From Rhodospirillaceae bacterium (GTDB taxonomy: Bacteria > Pseudomonadota > Alphaproteobacteria > GCA-2731375), in NCBI GenBank assembly GCA_018660265.1, contig JABJKS010000046.1:17092-81091 (forward strand): 64,000 bases of DNA, read 5' to 3'. The number at the start of each line of letters is the position of its first letter. Within the stretch, counting starts at the first letter, position 1. Shown piece by piece: positions 20,287 through 31,296 of this stretch. The notes beneath the pieces were generated by a model. The model was given only the letters and a program-made list of their open reading frames with translations, was not told where the DNA came from and made no database searches. A program made the translations under genes and the position numbers.

Positions 20287-21488
20287 ACACGGGCGGACAA
20301 CATTTCGTTTTGGTTGCGGGAGAAGCATCCGGAGACGTTTTAGGTGCCCGGTTGATCGCTGCGCTACGCCAACGACACATGGAAGCCGGCGGGGCAGGTG
20401 GGGCCGGGGGCGATATTGTATTCAGCGGCGTCGGCGGCGCTCTTATGGCGGCGGAAGGTTTGAACAGTCTGTTCCCCATAGCTGATTTGTCAGTCATGGG
20501 ATTGGCGGAAATTTTACCCCGCTTGCGGTTGTTACTGCGTCGATTGGCGGAAACCGCGGCCCATGTTCGCGCTGTCAGACCGACCGCGCTGATAACAATC
20601 GATGCGCCGGGGTTTTCATTTCGCCTGGCAAAACGATTGGCTGGTGAAGGCATTCCGTTGATCCACTATGTCGCCCCACAGGTCTGGGCCTGGCGACCGG
20701 GTCGGGCACGGCACCTGGCAGGACAGATCGATCATCTGTTGGCACTGTTGCCATTTGAGCCCGATTTTTTCTCTGACTACGACCTGCCGTGTGAGTTTGT
20801 CGGCCATCCGGTCATTGAGGGTGTGGCCGAGATGCCGGGCGATGGACCTGGGTTCAGGCAGCAACACGATATTCCGACCGATGCGCCTATCATTGCCATG
20901 CTGCCAGGCAGCAGAGTGGGAGAGGTCAGGCGGCTGCTGCCGGTTTTCGTCCAGGTCGCGGCTTTGTTGCAGGCCCGGCACGCGGACCTGCAAATTATCA
21001 TTCCGACCGTAGAGCAGGTTACGAGCCTGGTGCGGGAAGCGGTCGTTTCCTGGCCGATGAAAACTCACGTGATCGAAGGGCAAAGCGGGCGGGCCGATGC
21101 CTTTGCCACCGCCGATGCCGCCCTGGCAGCATCGGGCACGGTATCATTGGAGTTGGCTTTGCGTGGGGTGCCGACCGTTGTCGCTTATCGTACCAACCCC
21201 ATAACCGCCAGCCTCGTACGCCGGATGTTGACTATTCCTTATGTGGCCTTGCCCAACATTCTGGCCAAGGCCCCTGTTATGCCGGAATTCCTGCAGGAAA
21301 AATGTCAGCCGCAACCTATCGCAGATGCTTTGGCGAAGTTGCTGGATGACCCCGAACAGCGAGGGGTCCAACAGAAGCAATTTACCCATATCGCGAAAAT
21401 TTTGGGGCAAGGTGCATTGGCACCGAGTTTGCGGGCTGCAGATGCCGTGCAAAAAATTGTCGAAGTTGGTTCAGTTGCTGGTGTGTAG
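20283..21488 (+). CDS. lpxB: Lipid-A-disaccharide synthase
   Basis: GT-B glycosyltransferase joining UDP-diacylglucosamine and lipid X. Seen: the first Rossmann strand (FVLVAGEASGDVLGARLI), the GLAEILPRL region, IDAPGFSFRLAKRLA, YVAPQVWAWRPGRA, LPGSRVGEVRRLLP and ASGTVSLELALRGVPTVVAYR. The start is unusual. The first in-frame ATG/GTG/TTG (TTG 20310) lies inside the first beta strand and has no ribosome site. CTG at 20283 overlaps the lpxI stop (CTGA), has GGGAG 7 nt upstream and supplies the missing N-terminus ([14 protein letters not shown]). I therefore propose CTG initiation, about 401 residues. Confidence 0.92.
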   Translation: MNTGGQHFVLVAGEASGDVLGARLIAALRQRHMEAGGAGGAGGDIVFSGVGGALMAAEGLNSLFPIADLSVMGLAEILPRLRLLLRRLAETAAHVRAVRPTALITIDAPGFSFRLAKRLAGEGIPLIHYVAPQVWAWRPGRARHLAGQIDHLLALLPFEPDFFSDYDLPCEFVGHPVIEGVAEMPGDGPGFRQQHDIPTDAPIIAMLPGSRVGEVRRLLPVFVQVAALLQARHADLQIIIPTVEQVTSLVREAVVSWPMKTHVIEGQSGRADAFATADAALAASGTVSLELALRGVPTVVAYRTNPITASLVRRMLTIPYVALPNILAKAPVMPEFLQEKCQPQPIADALAKLLDDPEQRGVQQKQFTHIAKILGQGALAPSLRAADAVQKIVEVGSVAGV

Positions 21489-21505
21489 CCAACTGCTTTG
21501 ACACT

Positions 21506-24298
21506 CTAAGGTTGTTTTGCAAGTCCGATGCCGACGGCAGAATAACCGCTGCCGACGACATGGAATTGCATGCCGATCTCACCTGCATTGTTTGTTGCAC
21601 CGCGCATGAAGGCACCCTGAATGCTGCCGCTGCGGGCGTTGCCGCTGGAGATGGGCCCCGTGAATTCCGCGCCGCCACTGGACATGACTTGGCTCATGGA
21701 GCCGGAATAGGTGTTGCCGTCCAGGCCAGAGATGGTCGCCGTACCGGTGCGGGAGGAGAAATCCCAGGTTTGGCTATAGTTGCCGAAGGCGACATAGGCG
21801 GACGACACGTTCACAACGTTCGCTGCTACATGGCCTGAATAAGTGGCCGAGCCTGTCATCGCGGAAGTAACGGCGGAACCTGAAAGCCGTCCCGCGACCC
21901 ATGGCACCAAGTGAAAGCGTTGGCGCTCGGTAAAATTATCCTTGCGCACTTCGCCGGAAATGAAGCCCCACTTGGTGTGTTTGCAGGTGCAGAAACTGAC
22001 GCCGCTGGTCAGTCCGCTGGACAGCTTTGCGAAGGCGGACGTCACCATTGCCATTCTGGCGTTGCTGGCGGCGCCTCCCACTGTCGGGCTGGTTGATGTC
22101 GATTCCCGCATGCCGAAAATATCGTCATCGATAAATGCCTGGCGGGCCCTTGACGCGCCAGTGCCGTTGCCGAAACTGAGAACCAGTGCGGAATTTGAGC
22201 TAGTGGCATCCTCGGTTTTCAATCCGGCATGAACCCGGTTGGTTGCAGGGTTTGTCGTGATGAAAAAATTGCTCGGCGAAGCGTTGAGGGTCTTCATGAT
22301 ATAGGCGGAAATTGAACCGTTGATCTTTGTGCTTATCAATCCGGCGCTATATCCGTTCAAGGTTTGAGCCGTCCGGGAGGTGCCGACCCCACTTGGTAGC
22401 GAAGTTGGGCGGGTATAGTTCTCTTGGAAAAATGTTAATGCCGGGACGGAAGTGTTTTCCAATGTCTGGGCAAATCCAGCGGCATCGAATACCGTTGAAC
22501 TGCCCGTGGTCGTAACGTCTGAACTAATAACGAAATAATTCGGTCCCTTTTGGCCGAAGATAGCATTTCCCGAGGAATCACGCGAAGTGGTGCCGCCGCC
22601 CCCATCGACGCGGATGGGCGTCCCGGTTGAAGTCAGTCGCACTGAGCCGCGGGAATAACCAGTCAAAAAGACCTTGCCAGCGTCGCTGCTGTTATAAGTC
22701 CCCGCATCAATATAGACGCCGGTATAGGCGACCATGGCGGATCTTTGGTTGGCCCCGACGCCGCTAATTGCGATCGTCGAATAGATCGCCACAGCGCGCC
22801 CATCATCGGGGAATGTCAGGAGATTGGGCGAATAGGCACTATAGAGGACGGGGGACGCAACACTGCTGAAATTTCCACCAAAAGACGAGGGCAACATAGG
22901 GATCAATGTCTTGCCGGGAAAACCAGAGAATAGATTATGGGCGGCGATGCCTGCCGTTGGGAAAGTACCCTTAAAGGGCACGCCAGCAAAGACGCTGGAT
23001 GGATTGTTGTTAAAATTCGCTTCCCGCAGATTGACGTAAAAAAATGACTCATCATTGGCACCAAAACCAAAGCCGCTGACAGGTCCAAATCGGTTGAAGG
23101 CGGTATCCGAGCCAAATGAATAGGTGCCCGTGCGTGCGGGAATATTGAAGTTATTGCCGCCGAAACTGCCACTGGTTGAGATGAAGCCGGATGCAACCTT
23201 GCCATCGCTACCTCTGCTATTTCGCTCGGCGACGCCTGTGGTGCGACCCGTGCTGAAATCAAACGCGGTAAAGGGGGCGTTGCTCAGAAATCGACCGCCA
23301 TAGGTAAAGTCATTGGTTGTCGTGATCGTCGCGACTTCCAACGGCGGCGGTGGGGGAGGTTGGAAAACACCGCCATCACTGGTCGCAGTAAGGTCGCCAG
23401 GGGGCGGCGGTGGTGGCAGCATACCTGCGGGTGGCGCAGATACAATTGTCTGGGGTTGAATGTTGGAGCCCATAGAAGCGATCTGGGTTTTGGCGACATC
23501 GTCGTTTTGCGGCGCCTCGGTCGCACCGCCTGCGTTGTCACCGCCGGGACCTTCCAGTCCGGACAAGCTTTCAGCCGAGCCTTGAGCGCGGGTCGGCTGG
23601 CTGGGCGCCTGTTGGACGTTGGTCGCGGTGACCTGAAACCCCGGGATAGCTACTGTTCGTATTACGCCGCCGGATTTCACAGTCATTTCGCCAAACGCCA
23701 GCTGGGCGGTGACCACAACCCTGGCCGCTGTCGGTGCCGGTTGCGCTTGGGCGAGGCGAAGGACGCCGGTCGAGCTGGAATTTCCGTTGCTAGCACCCGC
23801 AGTGAAGCCGGATTTAGCACTGGCCTGTTTGCCCGCTTCCCTGATGCTGATAATGCCAATCCCGCCGCGAATGCCGATGACGGCTGTCGGAGTCTTGAAT
23901 GTGACCGGCGTCGTTTTGGAGATTTTACCTCCCACCAGTCGGAACAATCCCTTGGTGGCGCTAAAGGCTAAATTGCCTACTTTGGTTTTCGGATCGTAGA
24001 CGAATTCATCCAACACAACAGATGAATTTGGCCCGATTGTCAGGGCCGAACCATCGATGAACAAAAGCTGGGTTCGCCCCTTTTCAGAGGTGATGATTTT
24101 TTCGTTTTGCAGCATTTCGGAACCAACAACAAGAACCCGGTCGTCGCTGTTCGGTTGGCTGGAGGTCGTCGACGGATTAACTGCCGCTGCAATCCCAACT
24201 TTTGGTGTCGCAGCCAGGGCAGTATTTGTCCATAGATCAGGTACGGCCATGAAACCGGCGAACAATAATGTAAGAAAAACTCTATAACGCCCTGACAT
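21506..24298 (-). CDS. Large exported FecR-domain protein with C-terminal beta-rich domain
   Basis: A 930-residue secreted or surface protein. A signal peptide (MSGRYRVFLTLLFAGFMAV, cut near TALAA) is followed by a FecR domain at about residues 50-165 (SDDRVLVVGSEMLQNEKIIT; GSALTIGPNSSVVLDEFVYD; TPTAVIGIRGG). A low-complexity linker then has two poly-proline stretches. The remaining 600 residues are Gly/Ser/Thr/Asn-rich and beta-strand-like. The final 130 (WDFSSRTGTATISGLDGNTY; GSIQGAFMRGATNNAGEIGM) resemble the C-terminal barrel of transferrin-binding-protein-B-like lipoproteins, although there is no lipobox. A Cys pair (FCTCKH) lies near residue 760. No sigma factor gene is adjacent, so it is not a classic FecI/FecR pair. 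Convergent with lpxB, 17 bp apart. Function unknown. Confidence 0.78.
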   Translation of the reverse strand: MSGRYRVFLTLLFAGFMAVPDLWTNTALAATPKVGIAAAVNPSTTSSQPNSDDRVLVVGSEMLQNEKIITSEKGRTQLLFIDGSALTIGPNSSVVLDEFVYDPKTKVGNLAFSATKGLFRLVGGKISKTTPVTFKTPTAVIGIRGGIGIISIREAGKQASAKSGFTAGASNGNSSSTGVLRLAQAQPAPTAARVVVTAQLAFGEMTVKSGGVIRTVAIPGFQVTATNVQQAPSQPTRAQGSAESLSGLEGPGGDNAGGATEAPQNDDVAKTQIASMGSNIQPQTIVSAPPAGMLPPPPPPGDLTATSDGGVFQPPPPPPLEVATITTTNDFTYGGRFLSNAPFTAFDFSTGRTTGVAERNSRGSDGKVASGFISTSGSFGGNNFNIPARTGTYSFGSDTAFNRFGPVSGFGFGANDESFFYVNLREANFNNNPSSVFAGVPFKGTFPTAGIAAHNLFSGFPGKTLIPMLPSSFGGNFSSVASPVLYSAYSPNLLTFPDDGRAVAIYSTIAISGVGANQRSAMVAYTGVYIDAGTYNSSDAGKVFLTGYSRGSVRLTSTGTPIRVDGGGGTTSRDSSGNAIFGQKGPNYFVISSDVTTTGSSTVFDAAGFAQTLENTSVPALTFFQENYTRPTSLPSGVGTSRTAQTLNGYSAGLISTKINGSISAYIMKTLNASPSNFFITTNPATNRVHAGLKTEDATSSNSALVLSFGNGTGASRARQAFIDDDIFGMRESTSTSPTVGGAASNARMAMVTSAFAKLSSGLTSGVSFCTCKHTKWGFISGEVRKDNFTERQRFHLVPWVAGRLSGSAVTSAMTGSATYSGHVAANVVNVSSAYVAFGNYSQTWDFSSRTGTATISGLDGNTYSGSMSQVMSSGGAEFTGPISSGNARSGSIQGAFMRGATNNAGEIGMQFHVVGSGYSAVGIGLAKQP

Positions 24299-24428
24299 CG
24301 CAGATATATTTCCTTCGTCTATTGATCGTTAACGGCGCGTTACCTTGGCCGGAATGGGTTTACCATAGGGGCATATTGCACACATTGTGGTTAACAACTT
24401 ACTATAACAACTAGGATATCAGGATATT

Positions 24429-24447
24429 TCGGTGTTTTTCACACCGA
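24429..24447 (-). terminator. Hairpin downstream of hemB
   Basis: A perfect 7-bp inverted repeat (TCGGTGT / ACACCGA) around a 5-nt loop lies 16 bp past the hemB stop on the minus strand. It is not followed by a clear U-run, so intrinsic termination is only possible. The rest of the 164-bp gap up to the FecR gene is A+T-rich and probably holds that gene's promoter. Confidence 0.4.
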
Positions 24448-24462
24448 GTTGAGGGTCGAAAA

Positions 24463-25590
<1,128 letters not shown>

Positions 25591-25684
25591 TTACCCCTCA
25601 AAATCCTAATGATCTAGACGTGCAATCAGGCCAGCGTACATGTTATGTAGAACCAACAGTCGATTATGAAGCGGAGAACATGCG

Positions 25685-28600
25685 GTGGACGGTATCAATG
25701 TAGGCGGCGGTGCGGCGAAGTCATCGGGGACGGCCAATGGGCGCGCCTCAGGTAAAAAAACCAAGCGTGCTGTAACGCCCGCAAAACAAGGGTTTCAACT
25801 GAAGAACCACGTGCGTTTCGTCACCGCCACATCCCTGTTCGACGGCCATGACGCTGCCATCAACGTTATGCGCCGGATGATCCAGGCCACGGGCGCGGAA
25901 GTCATCCACCTGGGGCACAACCGGTCTGTGGAGGAAATAATTTCCGCTGCCATCGACGAGGATGTCCAGGGCATTGCCGTCAGCTCCTACCAGGGAGGCC
26001 ACATCGAATTCTTTGAATATATGATCGATCTGTTGAAAGAACGCGGGGCGGGTCATATCAAGGTGTTTGGCGGCGGCGGTGGGGTTATCGTGCCTGAGGA
26101 AGTCCGCGCCCTGCACAATTATGGTGTCTGCCGTATCTACACGCCCGAAGACGGCCAAGCCATGGGCTTGCCGGGCATGATTGAGGATTTGGTCTCCCGG
26201 GCCGATTTTGATCTGTCGCGAAAGTTACCGAAAAGCCTGGCCAAACTGAAAAAAGGCAATCGCGGTGCTCTCTCGCGGGTGATCAGTGGTTTGGAAGCCG
26301 GCACATTGCCCAAGGCGGCCGCGAAAGAACTTGCCACCCTGGCAAAGAAAAAAGGCACAATTCCCGTTGTTGGCATCACGGGCACGGGTGGGGCCGGGAA
26401 GTCATCTTTGACGGATGAGCTGGTTCGTCGTCTGCGCACGGACCAACCGGACATGAAAATCGCCATCGTCGCGGTGGACCCCTCCCGGCGGAAATCAGGG
26501 GGCGCTTTGTTGGGCGATCGCATCCGTATGAACGCCATCGATAAATTCGCCGGCAATGGCTCGGTCTACCTTCGCTCTCTCGCCACCCGTGGCTCTGGCA
26601 GCGAATTGGCGGCCTGTCTGCCTGGTGCGATCATGGCCTGCAAGGCAGCTGGCTATGATGTGGTGTTGGTGGAAACGTCCGGCATTGGCCAGGGCGATGC
26701 CGCTATCGTTCCGTTCGTGGACCTGACCGTCTATGCCATGACGCCGGAATATGGCGCGGCCTCCCAGCTGGAAAAGATCGACATGCTGGATTTCGCCGAT
26801 CTGGTGGCGATCAACAAATTTGATCGCAAAGGTGCGCGCGATGCCTTCCGGGATGTACGTAAACAGTATCAACGCAATCACGAACTGTTCCACACGAACG
26901 TCGCGGAGATGCCGATCTACGGCACCATCGCATCGAAGTTCAATGATGATGGTGTGACGGCGTTGTATCACGGCATTCTCTCCGCATTGGCGGACCGGGG
27001 CCTGGCGAAATGGAGTTCCATTCTGCCCGAAAACGATACCCGTCATTCCTCCCGCCAGGATTTCATCGTGCCGTCCGACCGGGTGCAGTATCTGGCGGAC
27101 ATTGCCCGTGGTATCCGGAACTATCATGGTGCCGTGGCAACTCGTGCCGGTGCGGCGCGGGAGCGGCAACAGTTGTTGGCCTCACGCGAAATGCTGGCCA
27201 AGGGTGGTGCGCCCAAGGCGCAGTTGGAGCGTATGGACAAATTGGCCGATACCCGCATCAAATCGATCGGTGAGGATGGCGCTGCCATGCTGGCGGCCTG
27301 GCCAAAATTGAAAAAATCCTATGAGGGTGATGAGTTCGTCACCAAGGTGCGGGGCCGGGAAATTCGCAGCCAGCTAACCTCCACCACCATTTGCGGCACC
27401 GCCATTCCAAAGGTTGCTTTGCCACGGTACGAGGACGAGGGCGAATTGCTGCGCTGGATGATGCTGGAAAATCTGCCTGGGTATTTCCCTTTCACAGCCG
27501 GTGTTTTTCCCTTCCGCCGGGAGGGTGAGGACCCAACGCGGATGTTCGCGGGCGAGGGCGATCCATTCAGAACCAACAAACGCTTCAAATTCGTCTCAAA
27601 AGACTCAGAGGCCAAACGTCTTTCGACCGCTTTTGACAGTGTCACCCTGTATGGCAACGACCCCGATCTGCGCCCGGACATCTATGGCAAGGTGGGCAAT
27701 TCAGGCGTTTCCATCGCCACATTGGATGACATGAAAGTGGTCTACGACGGCTTCGATCTGTGCAAACCGTCTACATCTGTTTCCATGACCATTAACGGAC
27801 CCGCGCCGACCATCTTGGCCATGTTCATGAATACGGCGGTGGATCAACGCTTAGCTGACTTCAAGTCTGAAAAAGGCCGCGAGGCGAATGAGAAGGAGGC
27901 GGCGAAAATCCGCGCCTGGGTGCATGAAAACGTACGCGGTACGGTGCAGGCCGATATTCTGAAAGAGGACCAGGGCCAGAATACCTGCCTGTTCTCAACC
28001 GAATTCAGCCTTAAGGTGATGGGCGATATTCAGGCCTATTTCGTCGACAACAATGTTGGCAATTTCTATTCCGTCTCGATCTCCGGCTATCACATCGCTG
28101 AAGCGGGGGCGAACCCGATCTCGCAACTGGCGTTTACCCTGGCCAATGGCTTCACCTATGTTGAGAGCTATCTGGCGCGGGGGATGAAGGTGGATGATTT
28201 CGCCCCCAATCTCTCGTTCTTCCTCTCCACCGGGATGGATCCGGAATACAGCGTATTGGGCCGGGTCGCCCGGCGGATCTGGGCCGTTACCATGCGGGAC
28301 CGCTATGGTGCTAACGAACGCAGCCAGAAACTGAAATATCACACCCAGACCTCAGGTCGGTCCCTGCATGCCCAGGAATTCGCTTTTAACGATATTCGCA
28401 CGACCCTGCAGGCCCTTGTTGCCAGCTATGACAACACCAACTCCCTGCACACCAACGCCTATGACGAGGCGATTACAACGCCGTCTGAAGAAAGCGTGCG
28501 CCGGGCCATGGCGATCCAGATGATCATCGGCAAGGAATGGGGTCTGGCAAAGAACGAAAACCCCAATCAAGGCTCCTTCATTATTGAGGAGCTGACGAAT

Positions 28601-29035
28601 TTGGTCGAAGAAGCGGTGTTGCAGGAATTTGAGCGTATTTCCGATCGCGGCGGCGTTTTAGGCGCCATGGAGACCGGCTATCAGCGGGGCAAGATCCAGG
28701 ATGAGAGCCTGTATTACGAAACCCTGAAGCATGACGGCAGCTATCCTATCATTGGCGTGAATACCTTTATCTCTCCCAACCCGCCGGCGGAAAATTCCAC
28801 CCTGGAACTGGCCCGTTCGTCGGAAAAGGAAAAGAAGTCACAGCTGAAACGCCTGGCCAGCTTCCAAAAACGTAACGCCAAGGCGGCCCCCGCCATGCTG
28901 GAACGTCTGAAATCCGCAGCCCGCAACGATGAAAATGTCTTTGCTGTTCTGATGGATGCGGTCCGGGTCTGCTCCCTGGGCCAGATCACCAATGCCTTAT
29001 TCGAAGTTGGTGGCCAATATCGTCGAAGTATGTGA
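25685..29035 (+). CDS. icmF: Fused cobalamin-dependent acyl-CoA mutase (IcmF, isobutyryl-CoA mutase type)
   Basis: A 1116-residue fusion in the IcmF order. The N-terminal B12-binding domain (about residues 35-170) has [13 protein letters not shown] with the cobalt-ligand His, SSYQGGH and GGGG. A MeaB-like GTPase chaperone follows, with Walker A near residue 230 ([13 protein letters not shown]), the [16 protein letters not shown] switch and NKFD base motif. The large C-terminal TIM-barrel mutase includes [16 protein letters not shown] and [13 protein letters not shown]. IcmF enzymes interconvert isobutyryl- and n-butyryl-CoA, or related branched acyl-CoAs. Substrate depends on a few active-site residues that I cannot assign without alignment. 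It starts from GTG, divergent from hemB. A separate MCM alpha/beta pair is not in this window. Confidence 0.93.
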   Translation: MDGINVGGGAAKSSGTANGRASGKKTKRAVTPAKQGFQLKNHVRFVTATSLFDGHDAAINVMRRMIQATGAEVIHLGHNRSVEEIISAAIDEDVQGIAVSSYQGGHIEFFEYMIDLLKERGAGHIKVFGGGGGVIVPEEVRALHNYGVCRIYTPEDGQAMGLPGMIEDLVSRADFDLSRKLPKSLAKLKKGNRGALSRVISGLEAGTLPKAAAKELATLAKKKGTIPVVGITGTGGAGKSSLTDELVRRLRTDQPDMKIAIVAVDPSRRKSGGALLGDRIRMNAIDKFAGNGSVYLRSLATRGSGSELAACLPGAIMACKAAGYDVVLVETSGIGQGDAAIVPFVDLTVYAMTPEYGAASQLEKIDMLDFADLVAINKFDRKGARDAFRDVRKQYQRNHELFHTNVAEMPIYGTIASKFNDDGVTALYHGILSALADRGLAKWSSILPENDTRHSSRQDFIVPSDRVQYLADIARGIRNYHGAVATRAGAARERQQLLASREMLAKGGAPKAQLERMDKLADTRIKSIGEDGAAMLAAWPKLKKSYEGDEFVTKVRGREIRSQLTSTTICGTAIPKVALPRYEDEGELLRWMMLENLPGYFPFTAGVFPFRREGEDPTRMFAGEGDPFRTNKRFKFVSKDSEAKRLSTAFDSVTLYGNDPDLRPDIYGKVGNSGVSIATLDDMKVVYDGFDLCKPSTSVSMTINGPAPTILAMFMNTAVDQRLADFKSEKGREANEKEAAKIRAWVHENVRGTVQADILKEDQGQNTCLFSTEFSLKVMGDIQAYFVDNNVGNFYSVSISGYHIAEAGANPISQLAFTLANGFTYVESYLARGMKVDDFAPNLSFFLSTGMDPEYSVLGRVARRIWAVTMRDRYGANERSQKLKYHTQTSGRSLHAQEFAFNDIRTTLQALVASYDNTNSLHTNAYDEAITTPSEESVRRAMAIQMIIGKEWGLAKNENPNQGSFIIEELTNLVEEAVLQEFERISDRGGVLGAMETGYQRGKIQDESLYYETLKHDGSYPIIGVNTFISPNPPAENSTLELARSSEKEKKSQLKRLASFQKRNAKAAPAMLERLKSAARNDENVFAVLMDAVRVCSLGQITNALFEVGGQYRRSM

Positions 29036-29074
29036 GGGTTCGTCGTTGTAAATCCCATTGATTGGAGAAAAGTT

Positions 29075-29560
29075 ATGGTTCATCAAGCCGGTGGTTGTCT
29101 TTGTGGTGCAAATAGATATGCCGTTCGTTCCGAGCCTGCCAGGGTGACGGTTTGTCATTGCCGGTTTTGTCAGCGTGCAACCGGTAGCGCGTTTTTGGTT
29201 GAACCGATTTTTTCAAAGTCTGACTTCGAACATACGAATGGTGAATTGAAGACCTATGCGCATCGTTCGGAAGGCAGCGGAAAGTTGATCTACATTCATT
29301 TTTGCGAGACCTGCGGCACCAAGTTGTTTCTGACGCTGGAGCGGTTTACGGAAATTGTCGCCGTCTTTGCCGGTACATTCGATGACCCAAACTGGTTCGA
29401 ACGAACCCCCGAAAACTCCAAGCAGATCTACCTTGGCGTCGCGCAAAAAGGCACCGTGATCCCAGCTGGCATCGAGACCTTCATCGAGCATTTCAATGCG
29501 GCTGACGGCCAGCCCTCAGAGGCGACGGTCTATGCGGAGCCGAAAACAATTGGTTTCTAG
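29075..29560 (+). CDS. GFA-family zinc protein
   Basis: A 161-residue member of the glutathione-dependent formaldehyde-activating enzyme (Gfa/CENP-V) fold. The expected zinc cysteines are all present: CLCGANRY, VCHCRFCQRATGSAF and CETCGTKLF. Most family members are not formaldehyde enzymes, so the substrate is unknown. GGAGAA lies just before the ATG, 39 bp after icmF, so co-transcription is possible. Confidence 0.85.
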   Translation: MVHQAGGCLCGANRYAVRSEPARVTVCHCRFCQRATGSAFLVEPIFSKSDFEHTNGELKTYAHRSEGSGKLIYIHFCETCGTKLFLTLERFTEIVAVFAGTFDDPNWFERTPENSKQIYLGVAQKGTVIPAGIETFIEHFNAADGQPSEATVYAEPKTIGF

Positions 29561-29891
29561 AAACGGCTGGTTACACCCGCTGCTATGTTGGCTATTTGCC
29601 GGCGCAACGATAATCATCCCTGGTGCGGCGTCCGCCGCGGCCCATAGTTGTGCGCAGACCGTCGTCGATAAATTGCGGCAGCTAAACGTGCCGGCGGGCA
29701 GGGTCGGACGGGTGGTCTTTGATGAGATCACTGAAGGCGGGCGAAGCGGCCAGCGGGTGGCGGGCTATAATGCCTGGGTAGAGCTTACGCAGTGTCGGGG
29801 CAGCGTGGTGTTGAAGCTGTCGCTCGATTGCGAAATTGAAGACGCCTATACCAAAGATGCCTGTGCTGTTCCTGGCTTGAAAAGCTATTGA
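29532..29891 (+). CDS. Small exported protein of unknown function
   Basis: A signal peptide (basic MRSRKQLVSRNG, hydrophobic LLCWLFAGATIIIPG, cleavage near ASAAA) precedes a 90-residue mature part with three Cys (HSCAQ, TQCRG, LDCEI, DACAV gives four), which could form disulfides. ATG 29532 is preceded by AGAGG at a good distance; ATG 29496 would add 12 basic residues. The 5' end overlaps the GFA gene by 29 bp. I do not recognise the family. Confidence 0.6.
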   Translation: MRSRKQLVSRNGWLHPLLCWLFAGATIIIPGAASAAAHSCAQTVVDKLRQLNVPAGRVGRVVFDEITEGGRSGQRVAGYNAWVELTQCRGSVVLKLSLDCEIEDAYTKDACAVPGLKSY

Positions 29892-29901
29892 TCGAATTGC
29901 C

Positions 29902-30063
29902 TCAGCCTTCGGTGCCGGTAATCCGTTTGTAGGGTGCGGTCTTTAGTGTGTCGCCGCCGAAGGCCCTAACCTGGGCTGCGAAGGTTTCGATGAAACCCTG
30001 TTCAAACAATGCGCTTGTGTCGCCGCTTCGTCCCAGCGGCCAATATGGACCCGGCCCGGACCA
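29902..30063 (-). pseudogene. Remnant of a truncated gene (54 codons) after the racemase
   Basis: Directly after the TGA of the racemase frame, and in the same frame, 54 codons remain open to TGA 29902-29904. The peptide (GPGPYWPLGRSGDTSALFEQ, then FIETFAAQVRAFGGD and a YKRITGTEG end) looks like a genuine protein C-terminus rather than random translation. There is no start codon or ribosome site. It may be the tail of a resident gene cut when the 30-34 kb segment arrived, or part of the racemase ORF's original downstream neighbour. The parent family was not recognised. Confidence 0.45.
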
Positions 30064-31296
30064 TCACCCTTGAGAAGTTGATTCTGAGCGAGTCTGCAAG
30101 GGGGAACTTCTAAGCCCCGCATGTCGCCGGGCTTGCGTCGATCGCGTACGAGGCAAACTGCATGTAGCTGTCTTCATTACCTGGGTGATGAAAGGCGATG
30201 TCATGGCACGGAGCAGCGCGCTGTAGTTGAGCTGGAAACTGACTTCCATGCCAACGGACAGAGGGGAGCGACCGGAATCGAGAATGAGATGGTCGCTGCT
30301 GGCACCGAGAATTTCCATTCCGGCAGGCGGAAGGAGGCCGTCCGGATCGGTATCCTGGCGGCCGAGGGCAAGGATTGTCTGCGTGGTGCAATCTCCTTCG
30401 GTGGTGGGATCGAAAATCCGGTCAGTGGCGGGGTGCGGTGTGTCGCCGAACGCGGCCTGGGCAATATCACCCCACGGTTTTGACGGCTTAACTTTCATCT
30501 CAATAACTTCGGCGATCAGCGTAAAGGCGTCGGTGTACAAACCGTCGATCGGCTGACGATGCGACGGCTCGCAACCCAGCAAAATCGCTTCGCCAAGGCG
30601 CAGATTGTTGATCCGCCCCGTGTCGCCACTGCTCAGAGCCCATTGGAGGCTGGCCGAATTGCCACCCGAGACGATCTCGAGCCCGGAACCGGTCATAGAA
30701 CCGCGCCGGTGGCGAAGTCTGTGACCGAAGCTCGAATCGATAGAATTGGCCAGCGCCGACAGTTCGGCCATATTCTTGGCGTCTGGTACCACGCCGCTGC
30801 GGCAGGCAAGATTGGTGCCTATCCCTCTGAGTGAGATGTTGGGAAAATCCAGCATCGCGCGCACGAACGGTTCAAGGTCGCCGGGCATGATGCCTTCCCG
30901 CAGATCACCAAGCTCGACCATCAGTACGATGCCATGCGTACGCCGCGCAGCAAGCGCCGCATGTGATAGCCCGCCAACCACGTCGAGTTCGGTGTTGACG
31001 CTGATATCGGCGAGCGCGACGACCTGTTCTACCTCACTCAGCATTGGTGATCGGACCAACATCGTCGGCGCCGTAATATGCGCTGTGCGCATAGTCCGGA
31101 TGTTGCCGATACGCGAGTCGCCCAACGACGACACACCGGCGTTGATCAGCACGGTGGCGATTTCGGGTGCGCCGAGTGCCACCTTGGTGATGCCAGTGAC
31201 CGAAATGCCGCGTAAGCTCAAGCGGTCGACCAGGGCGCGGGCATTATGATAGATTTTGTCGAGGTCGATTTCCAGCCGTGGTGCAGTCGTGGTCAT
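30064..31296 (-). CDS. Alanine/ornithine racemase-type PLP enzyme
   Basis: A fold-III PLP enzyme of the alanine-racemase N-domain type (YhfX / ornithine-racemase-like group). The PLP lysine is K38 in ISVTGITKVALG, and barrel strands carry MVELGDLREGI, GIGTNLACRSG and EIVSGGNSASLQWAL. The amino-acid substrate is not determinable. The C-terminus is odd: family members normally finish soon after a segment like NYSALLRAMTSPFIT, but here about 40 more residues follow, rich in Arg/Ser and out-of-frame in character (LPRTRSTQARRHAGLRSSPL). The native stop was probably lost by frameshift or rearrangement. It overlaps the DUF1611 gene by 4 bp (ATGA), so the two are co-translated. Confidence 0.82.
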   Translation of the reverse strand: MTTTAPRLEIDLDKIYHNARALVDRLSLRGISVTGITKVALGAPEIATVLINAGVSSLGDSRIGNIRTMRTAHITAPTMLVRSPMLSEVEQVVALADISVNTELDVVGGLSHAALAARRTHGIVLMVELGDLREGIMPGDLEPFVRAMLDFPNISLRGIGTNLACRSGVVPDAKNMAELSALANSIDSSFGHRLRHRRGSMTGSGLEIVSGGNSASLQWALSSGDTGRINNLRLGEAILLGCEPSHRQPIDGLYTDAFTLIAEVIEMKVKPSKPWGDIAQAAFGDTPHPATDRIFDPTTEGDCTTQTILALGRQDTDPDGLLPPAGMEILGASSDHLILDSGRSPLSVGMEVSFQLNYSALLRAMTSPFITQVMKTATCSLPRTRSTQARRHAGLRSSPLQTRSESTSQG

